Below are positions 57,778-64,000 of a DNA stretch of 64,000 bases, one piece after another (the stretch's first letter is position 1; every line of letters begins with the position of its first letter). The DNA is from Paenibacillus sp. OVF10 (lineage in GTDB: Bacteria > Bacillota > Bacilli > Paenibacillales > Paenibacillaceae). The stretch covers positions 4,960,001-5,024,000 of the forward strand of contig CP094668.1 in the NCBI GenBank assembly GCA_022836915.1, given 5' to 3'. The notes below the pieces were generated by a model. That model was not told the DNA's origin. It did no database searches and was given only the letters and a program-made list of their open reading frames with translations. A program made the position numbers and the translations under genes.

Positions 57778-58643
57778 TTGGATATTAGGTCTTTGGAAGT
57801 GTTTAAGGCAGTAGCCATTGAACAAAGCATCACCAAGGCTGCTGAGAAATTGAATTATGTACAGTCCAACGTTACTGCACGAATACAACGTCTTGAGCAA
57901 GAATTGGGCGTTCCTCTGTTATATCGATATCATAAGAAGGTATCCTTAACTCCTGCAGGACGTGAGCTGTTGCCGCATGTAAACAAGTTGCTTTATGATT
58001 TCGAGGAAGCGATTGAGGCAGTTAAGCTTTCATCTGCCCCGCGGGGACCTTGCGAATTGGAGCTATGGAGTCAACTGCTTCTACACGATTGCCATTGATC
58101 TTCACACAATATCACAAGAAATTTCCACAAGTAGAATTAAGCTTATATATGGCACCTACCGTAGATCAAGTAAGTACCATTCTCGAATATAAGGTAGACG
58201 GTGCATTTGTGGATGGACCAATTCTTCATCCGGAGATTGTTGAATACCCTGTCTTTGAAGAATCTCTAGTTTTGATTACGAGTTTCTCTCCCGAGCCCTT
58301 TCAATTAGAATCGATTTTACATGAACCACTACTTTCGTCTTTCGCCCATTGCATCTATTTGGGGCGTTGGCAGCGATGGCTAGAGGATAATGGTTATGCT
58401 TCTATGAAGGTCATGGAATACGGCACACTAGAGGGTGTCCTTAAATGTGTCGAGCACGGGCTAGGAGTCACTGTTTTACCCATGTCTATGGTTGAATCAC
58501 GCATACAGCAGGGGAAAATTAGCTGTCATCCATTACCGGAATCGTATGGAAAAGTGCCCACGGTGTTTATAAGACGACGTGACTCGTACATGACAAGTGC
58601 TCTCTCACAATTTAAGGAGCTGGTGGGCATAACAAATCTGTGA
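57778..58643 (+). CDS. LysR family transcriptional regulator, frameshifted
   Basis: About 288 residues, with helix-turn-helix (QSITKAAEKLNYVQSNVTARIQRLE) and a periplasmic-binding-like effector domain (MAPTVDQVSTILEYKVDGAFVDGP). A missing G in the GGGG run near 58041-58044 splits the gene; the joined site reads RGTLRIGAMESTAS. The start is TTG at 57778 (MDIRSLEVF), with AAAGGAG at 57762-57768; the ATG in front would place the start codon upstream of the binding site. YwqM/CysL-like in general layout; effector unknown. Confidence 0.85.
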
Positions 58644-58788
58644 TTTATTTCCATATACTCACTAGCATGTTTGATGTGAGCCTTTCTCCGTCAGAATTGT
58701 CGCAGCCGCACCTGCGGCCTCGCCCCTGTAACGTAAATTCCATAATCTAATCCATCTGCGACTTCATTATCAAGGGTAAACGCAAAAA

Positions 58789-58823
58789 CGGAACGGAGCA
58801 TGCTGATACCCTGCTTCGTTCCG
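58789..58823 (+). terminator. terminator after LysR
   Basis: CGGAACGGAGCA pairs with TGCTTCGTTCCG (one mismatch), followed by CTCTTTTTATC on the plus strand. Confidence 0.8.
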
Positions 58824-58883
58824 CCCCTCTTTTTATCTTCGTCCCATTTCGTTAGTGAACTTGCTCTAATCTAAAGAAGCCCT

Positions 58884-60236
58884 TTATTGAATGGAAAACA
58901 CTTCTTTTTTCAATAATTCTTCTGGCGTCTGCCCTATCACATCACTGTGAAAATAATCGCGGATAACGCCATCTTGAAGGTAGTTGGCAATCGATACCAT
59001 AATCATCCCTTGATCCAGGGCCAGATAAGCTTTTGCAAGTTCTCCCGTTTCAACATTGACTGAGTCATAGAATCCATATTTGCCAAGCATTTTAAAGTTC
59101 TTTAAAGCTTTAATGTTCTTTCGAACAGCTTCAGGGGCATAATCCAGGGCAAGGAATGTTGCGTGTGCTGTTACCGTTGCTCCATCTTTGTAACCTGAGG
59201 TACCTAATGGCGTTGCTGCAAACTCACTGTAACCTGTCGGAGTTGCAGAAGGTGAGAAGCCCCATGCGGCATACCCTTTTTCTTTGGCGTATTCGATCTG
59301 CAATTCGACATGACGCTGGTTGTTCAATCCCAAAGCTTGAGTACCCAGGTCTTTTTCCTTTATGACCATACCGGGCATAAGAGCTTCAAACATACTGCCT
59401 CCCCAGCTTGGCACAAACTTTTTATCCTTGTATACATAACTTCCTTCAAACACATCCACTCCATCGTACTTAACGGATTTGCCTTGAGGAATCTGAGCTT
59501 GCCAATCCCATTCTTGAGGTAATGTGCGATACATCTTCCACCAATGATCTTGGGGAACATCACCTTTCCCAATGGCAATATAGCTGCCTACACGTGGTTC
59601 CGTATAAAACATTCCATAATGGTGGTCCGTCAGCGCGCCTTTAGCCACATCATAACCTCCGCGGAATTGGCCGACTTCAGGATCATATAGCGGAGTATAA
59701 TTCATATTTTTAACCAGCTTGCTTGTTTCCCCATGAAGTTCTTCATAGGCTTGCCCAACAACAATTAAACCAGCGGATAACCAGCCATTATCGACTTGGG
59801 AAATAAATTGGCCCCAATCTTTCTTCACTGATCCGTCATCCGTGTTATACCAGTTATAAAATAGGCCGTTCCACTTTTCTAACTTTTCGAGGGAATGTAT
59901 AGTCGTTTGCAGGCGTTGTACAGCTTCTTTCTTTGAAATAATGCCCAATTGTTGCGCTGAAACGGTGCTCATCATATACATTGCGATGTTCGTGGGCGAG
60001 GTACGTTTAGCTTCTTCTATCCCGTTTTCAGTATGCCGTACTTCATCGTAAGTCAAGCCAGTGTTCTGATCCGTATAGTCCTCAAAAAACGTATAGGTTT
60101 TATATGCAATCGCTTTCAATTCTGCACGAAATCCAATTAAATGGCTTGAATCACCTGCTGAAGCCATAGGAGTTAAAGCTAGATTAACTAACAGACAAAA
60201 AGTTAAAATAAAGCTGATATTTTTTACTTTTTTCAT
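58884..60236 (-). CDS. secreted glycoamylase-domain (GH144-like) glucanase candidate
   Basis: A 450-residue exported protein: signal peptide MKKVKNISFILTFCLLVNLA, cleaved near ASAGD, then an (alpha/alpha)6 domain like the glycoamylase domain (PF10091), shared with GH144 endo-beta-1,2-glucanases. Visible landmarks: YNWYNTDDG, ISQVDNGWLSAGLIVV, MFYTEPRVGSYIAIGKG, SWGGSMFEALMP and YAAWGFSPSATPTGYSE. The acidic residues in QVDNGW and TEPR are candidates for the active site. Two LacI-type operators and a cre-like box lie upstream. The precise substrate (beta-1,2-glucan or other) is not proven. Confidence 0.72.
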   Translation of the reverse strand: MKKVKNISFILTFCLLVNLALTPMASAGDSSHLIGFRAELKAIAYKTYTFFEDYTDQNTGLTYDEVRHTENGIEEAKRTSPTNIAMYMMSTVSAQQLGIISKKEAVQRLQTTIHSLEKLEKWNGLFYNWYNTDDGSVKKDWGQFISQVDNGWLSAGLIVVGQAYEELHGETSKLVKNMNYTPLYDPEVGQFRGGYDVAKGALTDHHYGMFYTEPRVGSYIAIGKGDVPQDHWWKMYRTLPQEWDWQAQIPQGKSVKYDGVDVFEGSYVYKDKKFVPSWGGSMFEALMPGMVIKEKDLGTQALGLNNQRHVELQIEYAKEKGYAAWGFSPSATPTGYSEFAATPLGTSGYKDGATVTAHATFLALDYAPEAVRKNIKALKNFKMLGKYGFYDSVNVETGELAKAYLALDQGMIMVSIANYLQDGVIRDYFHSDVIGQTPEELLKKEVFSIQ

Positions 60237-60259
60237 AATTGTCTCCCTTCAAATGGATT

Positions 60260-60271
60260 CGAAACGTTTCG
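60260..60271. promoter_or_regulatory. LacI-type operator 1
   Basis: CGAAACGTTTCG, a perfect 12-bp palindrome just upstream of the glucanase gene start (24 bp before the ATG), overlapping its leader. Confidence 0.75.
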
Positions 60272-60313
60272 TGTATATGTTATCATAAATTTCCCATTTC
60301 CGTAAACAGGAAA

Positions 60314-60327
60314 ATAGAACGCTTACA
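60314..60327 (-). promoter_or_regulatory. cre-like box
   Basis: TGTAAGCGTTCTAT on the minus strand, 12 of 14 matches to the CcpA consensus. Confidence 0.45.
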
Positions 60328-60366
60328 AATATTGATTATATTATGAATCATTTATAAATATAAATT

Positions 60367-60378
60367 CGAAACGTTTCA
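60367..60378. promoter_or_regulatory. LacI-type operator 2
   Basis: CGAAACGTTTCA, same core as operator 1 and 107 bp away (about ten helical turns), so looping by one tetramer is possible. Confidence 0.7.
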
Positions 60379-60407
60379 TTATTGAACCACATCTAGGCAG
60401 CACACGC

Positions 60408-60447
60408 AGGATTATATGACGTATTTGATCGTTTGAGGGACTTTTAG
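60408..60447 (+). repeat. echo of the leucine-rich gene 3' end
   Basis: Encodes YDVFDRLRDF and a TAG stop, nearly identical in DNA to 42872-42913 (YEVFDRLRDF). Only about 40 bp are shared, so it is the last trace of a lost homologue. Confidence 0.7.
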
Positions 60448-60467
60448 ATTCTAAATTGAGGAGATAA

Positions 60468-60496
60468 AAGCCTGACTCCATAGGAATCTCAGGCTT
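60468..60496 (+). terminator. small hairpin after the gene echo
   Basis: AAGCCTGA pairs with TCAGGCTT (13-base loop). It probably terminated the lost homologue of the leucine-rich gene. Confidence 0.6.
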
Positions 60497-60677
60497 GATC
60501 CTTTCTCGTATCCATTCTGAACCGTTTTAAGTTGCTTACATCGAAAATCGCATTTTACATGCTTGCTTTGACATAATAATGTAGCGCTGGTTGAGCCCTA
60601 CCTCGGGAGTATGCTAAGATAATGGACACCTATTTCTACAAAATCCTATAACAAATCAACCGTACAGAAAGGACACT

Positions 60678-61658
60678 ATGAATCCTTCATCACTGTCATC
60701 CAAGTTAGATCATATCATTCCACCGCTGGATCTGCGAAGCTGCCTCGTCAGCGTAAGCGGTGAGAACATGTTCGAACACTACCGCAACCAAGAGGCTGCG
60801 ACTGATATTGCAAAAATCAATTCATGTACCAAGAGTGTGCTATCCGCACTCATCTGTATAGCAATGGATAAAGGCTTGTTGCCAGAGGCATCAGCCCCAA
60901 TCTCCACCTTTTTCCCACAGTTGACATCTGATCCTGATCCTCGTAAACCTTCGATCACGCTGGAACAACTGCTTACCATGACAGCCGGATTCAACTGGGA
61001 CGAGTTCGGCGGGCAGAATTCATTCCCTCGCATGACTCGCACCGATCATTGGGTGAATTTTGCGTTGGAACAGCGCCTAAGTCATGAACCGAGTACATAC
61101 ATGGAATACAATTCAGGAGTATCACAGATCCTATCCGCTATCCTGATGCAAAATGCAGGTATGAACGTAGCCGAGTTCGCAGAACGTTATCTTTTTGGTC
61201 CGCTGGGAATTAAGGATTATGAATGGGAAAGCGACCCTCAAGGTGTACATACTGGCGGATTCGGTCTTAAGATGTTACCCGTAGATCTGCTGAAATTCGG
61301 TCAGCTGTTTCTACAGCAAGGTATGTGGGAGGGTGAGTCTCTCATTTCAAGTGATCTCGTATCCCGTTCTACGCAGCCTTTCATTACGGTCACTCCACCA
61401 AATCACGGAAGTTATGCTTGGCATTGGTGGGTGGATGTTTATCCAAATGAAAAGTCTGCCGCTGAAGATATTGCTTCTGTAGACGACAAACCCAATCTCC
61501 ATTATTATTACGCGCGAGGATTTGGTGGTCAGTATGTATATATTGTCCCAGAGCTCGAACTTGTTACGGTGTTAACCAATGACAAACGAAAGAAAGAGAA
61601 ACCTCCGCTGGATGTTTTCCCTCGGTTAATCGCCCCTGAGCTATGGAAAATGTTATAA
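60678..61658 (+). CDS. serine hydrolase, beta-lactamase family (class C fold)
   Basis: A 326-residue cytoplasmic member of the PF00144 group (esterase EstB / DD-peptidase-like). The catalytic Ser-x-x-Lys is SCTK in KINSCTKSVLSAL, the Tyr-x-Asn-like motif is YNSGVSQ, and the conserved helix is TLEQLLTMTAGF. No signal peptide. The start follows GAAAGGACACT. Substrate unknown. Confidence 0.85.
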   Translation: MNPSSLSSKLDHIIPPLDLRSCLVSVSGENMFEHYRNQEAATDIAKINSCTKSVLSALICIAMDKGLLPEASAPISTFFPQLTSDPDPRKPSITLEQLLTMTAGFNWDEFGGQNSFPRMTRTDHWVNFALEQRLSHEPSTYMEYNSGVSQILSAILMQNAGMNVAEFAERYLFGPLGIKDYEWESDPQGVHTGGFGLKMLPVDLLKFGQLFLQQGMWEGESLISSDLVSRSTQPFITVTPPNHGSYAWHWWVDVYPNEKSAAEDIASVDDKPNLHYYYARGFGGQYVYIVPELELVTVLTNDKRKKEKPPLDVFPRLIAPELWKML

Positions 61659-61744
61659 ACGCGCAAGCAGTCCTTTTATCCTGTTTGACCAATGAATCCC
61701 CAACCTTGTGGCCATAACCTGACCATTGGTTGAGGGTTTATTTG

Positions 61745-62778
61745 TCATGCCAAAGCTTCTTCGATGGCAATCGTTATTGGATACGGACCAGACTCTTGAT
61801 TAGAGATCACAACCAGTTGTAGATCATAGTCCGGATACACGGAAGACATGAACGACACCCCTGGATCAAAGCCCATGACATGAAATTTGAAAATTTCTTC
61901 CCCTTGCGGTCAATCCAGATACCCTGCCCATAGTACTCTTCATCCTCTTGATGAGCGTGTGGAGTTAATAACTGCCGTGTTGTCTCTGCATTCAACAATT
62001 GGTGACCCAGCAAAGCATCCCAGAATTGAATCATATCCGGTGCCGTAACATAGGCCCCACCATCTGATCCACCTTTGACAGGAATGGAGAACATATTGGT
62101 GTTCCAGGAGCCATCTTCATGATCGATATACCCTAAGGCTGTGTTACGCGGAAGCTGATCTGTTAAGAAATAACCCGAGTCCTTCATGCCACACCGTTTG
62201 AAAATGTGCTCTTTCACATAATCTGTAAACGACCTTCCTGAATGCTGTTCCACGATAAGCCCAAGCACAATGAAACCCGCATTGTTGTAGTGAAAACGTT
62301 CACCCGGAGCAAACTTCATTGGCATATGCTGAAACATGGGCAGAAAGTCACTTAATCGCCGCATCGCATAAACCGGTCTGTCTTTCCACAATGCTGAAAA
62401 GTCTTCCATCACATCTTCATCGAAATAATCCGGAATGCCTGACGTGTGAGTTAACAACTGCTGGATGGTAATCCCTTCGTCCCACAGTGGAAACTCCACA
62501 TCCAACACATCGTTCAGCTTGGAATCAGTAGACAATTTACCCGCTTCAATTAGTTGGCATATACTCACTGCCGTGAAGATCTTACATCCTGATGCAATTC
62601 CAAAGCGTGTGTCCACCTGATTAGCAAGCTCTTCACTACGATTCGCATAACCACGTTTCATATTCAAAAGGGTTTTCCCGGCTTGCTGGAGTAATACAAC
62701 ACCCGAAAAATTCACGCGTTCCATGACTTCTTCTACTTTTGTTGTCAGCTCTACTGCATTCAACATTTTGTTGTTCAC
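61745..62778 (-). CDS. serine hydrolase, beta-lactamase family, frameshifted
   Basis: About 344 residues, another PF00144 member, only distantly like the one at 60.7 kb. Ser-x-x-Lys is SGCK in IASGCKIFTA; the tyrosine motif is FHYNNAGF; ITIQQLLTHTSGIPDY follows the family helix. A missing G in the GGGG run near 61912-61915 splits the tail; joined sequence reads GEEIFKFHVMGFDPG and ends at 61745. The start MNNKML has a weak GGTGAACAAC upstream. Confidence 0.83.
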
Positions 62779-62909
62779 CTACTTGTCTATGTATTCATTA
62801 CATTCTCATTCTTAATTCTTCGTCATATCCTGCATACCTGCCAAATTTTCATAAAAAGAAGGATTACTCCCTTATAAAAGGAAATAACCCTTCTTCAGAC
62901 AACGTAAGA

Positions 62910-63503
62910 TTAAGTTTGACAAAGCATGCTCAAATGCTGTTCAATCACTTGTTCCACTCGTTTTGCTGTAAGTCTATCTGGCTGCATTAACATATGAATG
63001 GCGAGTCCATCCACAAGAGCGTATAACTTCTCTATCTCCATCTCAGCATCCAGTTCAGGATGTGTCATCCCCTGCCTCTGCAACTCCTGTATTACCCATT
63101 GAACCGACCGATACATCCCCTGATGCATCTGATCACTTAACTTTTTTAATTCGGGGTACACCAATAATTTGGCTGTAAACGAAAACCAGACCTCCATTTC
63201 CATCATTCTGTCTTCATCTAACGGGAGAAATTGCAAGAGCAGATTCTTCATATCCTGCAGTACAGATCCACTCATCTGTAACGCCTCCACCCTTCTCTGT
63301 ACCCGTTCTGCAAAAAGGTTCATACAAAAGGTGAACAATTCAGCCTGTGTGGCGAAATAATGACGCATGGAACCTACAGATAGTCCCGCTTCCTTCGCTA
63401 TATTCCGAACTGTAGCATGCTCCAGTCCATGCACTTGAATGACCTGGATTGCTGCATCAGCAACGATTTTCCTTTGAGCTTCATGATCTACGATTTTTGG
63501 CAT
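62910..63503 (-). CDS. TetR family transcriptional regulator
   Basis: A 197-residue repressor: N-terminal HTH (ATVRNIAKEAGLSVGSMRHYFATQAELF, about residues 31-58) and an all-helical ligand domain of the BetI-like C-terminal type. The ATG at 63503 lies six bases from a TATAAT box (63510-63515), so the mRNA may be leaderless; there is no ribosome binding site. It is divergent from the alpha/beta hydrolase gene and probably represses it and itself. Confidence 0.85.
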   Translation of the reverse strand: MPKIVDHEAQRKIVADAAIQVIQVHGLEHATVRNIAKEAGLSVGSMRHYFATQAELFTFCMNLFAERVQRRVEALQMSGSVLQDMKNLLLQFLPLDEDRMMEMEVWFSFTAKLLVYPELKKLSDQMHQGMYRSVQWVIQELQRQGMTHPELDAEMEIEKLYALVDGLAIHMLMQPDRLTAKRVEQVIEQHLSMLCQT

Positions 63504-63509
63504 GACAAC

Positions 63510-63572
63510 ATTATACAACAAACTTCTCTTTTGTAATACACTGTGCTATAATCTTTTTAATACATTGTACTA
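63510..63572. promoter_or_regulatory. divergent promoters with TetR operator candidate
   Basis: Minus-strand promoter: ATTACA (63532-63537) and TATAAT (63510-63515), 16-bp spacer. Plus-strand -10: TATAAT at 63547-63552. Direct repeats TAATACACTGTG (63534-63545) and TAATACATTGTA (63558-63569) flank and overlap these boxes, a likely repressor site. Confidence 0.6.
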
Positions 63573-63611
63573 AAATATAAAAACAGCTGTAGGAGAGGAA
63601 TTCATAAGATC

Positions 63612-64000
63612 ATGCATACAACTACCCCAGCCTCAACACGCAAGAAATTCAGAGTTTTCACCTTCATAATAAGGTTATTCTGCACAATGCTACTACTGAT
63701 AGGTGCCGCTTTCGTCTATGAGTGGTTTGCTTCGTCGCAGGCCAAAAAGGACTTTCCACCTCTAGGTACACTCGTTCAAGTCGGCGGTTACCAACTACAC
63801 ATTCATAAACAAGGCAATGGTTCACCGACCATACTCATGGAGGCTGGAAGTGGTGAAACCAGTTTGTCGTGGAGAGACATTCCTGTGGAACTTGCCCAAC
63901 ATGCAACGGTGGTCACGTATGATCGCGCAGGATATGCCTGGAGTGAATCTGCACCTACAGAACGTACAGGTGCCAATATCGTCAAAGATTTACATGCAGC
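63612..64000 (+). CDS. alpha/beta hydrolase, N-terminal part only
   Basis: The first 129 residues of a membrane-anchored hydrolase; the gene runs off the right edge. One transmembrane segment (about residues 17-37) follows a basic N terminus. Then come the family landmarks VQVGGYQLHIHKQGNGSPTI, LMEAGSGETSLSW (oxyanion region) and TYDRAGYAWSE. The nucleophile serine lies beyond the window. Start ATG after GGAGAGG. Probably controlled by the divergent TetR. Confidence 0.82.
   Translation, partial: MHTTTPASTRKKFRVFTFIIRLFCTMLLLIGAAFVYEWFASSQAKKDFPPLGTLVQVGGYQLHIHKQGNGSPTILMEAGSGETSLSWRDIPVELAQHATVVTYDRAGYAWSESAPTERTGANIVKDLHA

Larger units (their letters stand above)
60237..60677. other. intergenic region with operators and a gene echo
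   Basis: 440 bp between divergent genes. It holds two LacI-type operators, a cre-like box, a 40-bp copy of the leucine-rich gene end, and a small hairpin. No gene seen. Confidence 0.7.

Noticed and set aside
1..64000. CRISPR arrays, tRNA or rRNA genes
   Set aside because: Looked for regularly spaced repeats and conserved RNA motifs; none seen.

Overview
The window looks like part of a Paenibacillus chromosome (low-GC Gram-positive, roughly 45 percent GC by eye). The inference rests on strong AGGAGG-type ribosome binding sites, LplABC-style sugar importers, BglG/LicT antiterminators, cre-like boxes and many glycoside hydrolases. I saw no rRNA, tRNA or CRISPR array.

Layout. 0-3.5 kb: partial HAD hydrolase, SUKH protein, GNAT, membrane-anchored subtilase, Rid protein. 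3.5-10.4 kb: aryl-beta-glucoside cassette A (licT1, PTS2, PTS1, GH1). 10.5-18.3 kb: small membrane protein, ATPase, acyltransferase, immunity-like protein plus GNAT, GH78 rhamnosidase with divergent AraC, deoxyribonucleotidase. 18.4-22.9 kb: cassette B (licT2, PTS3, GH1). 23-25.5 kb: secreted protein, membrane phosphoesterase. 25.7-30.6 kb: zwf, transaldolase, gnd operon with a divergent LysR and an inserted MITE-like element. 30.7-34.8 kb: MCP, CheW, CheA. 35.3-42.9 kb: a decayed accessory stretch of orphan and broken genes, including a tnpB ghost and a truncated leucine-rich protein. 43-54.9 kb: catabolic island with GntR, kdgK, dgaF, dgaE, amidohydrolase, a membrane AraC regulator, GH130, solute-binding protein and two permeases. 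55-64 kb: CPBP gene cut by an IS200 element, twin cupins with LysR, a secreted glycoamylase-domain protein behind LacI-type operators, two beta-lactamase-fold hydrolases, TetR and a partial alpha/beta hydrolase.

How the genes work together. Cassettes A and B pair PTS uptake with 6-phospho-beta-glucosidases. I found six RNA antiterminator (RAT) sites, five of them before PTS or licT genes in an obvious controlling position and one extra in the PTS1 leader. The 43-55 kb island reads as import of an oligosaccharide or amino-sugar derivative, phosphorolysis, deacylation, ammonia elimination to a 2-keto-3-deoxy acid, kinase and aldolase, giving pyruvate and glyceraldehyde 3-phosphate.

Caution on quality. 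More than 25 genes carry single-base frameshifts, nearly all in or beside homopolymer runs and mostly missing one base. That pattern fits sequencing error. I therefore describe these genes as probably intact and give joined coordinates. Genes truncated at an end, or with in-frame stops, are more likely to be truly broken.
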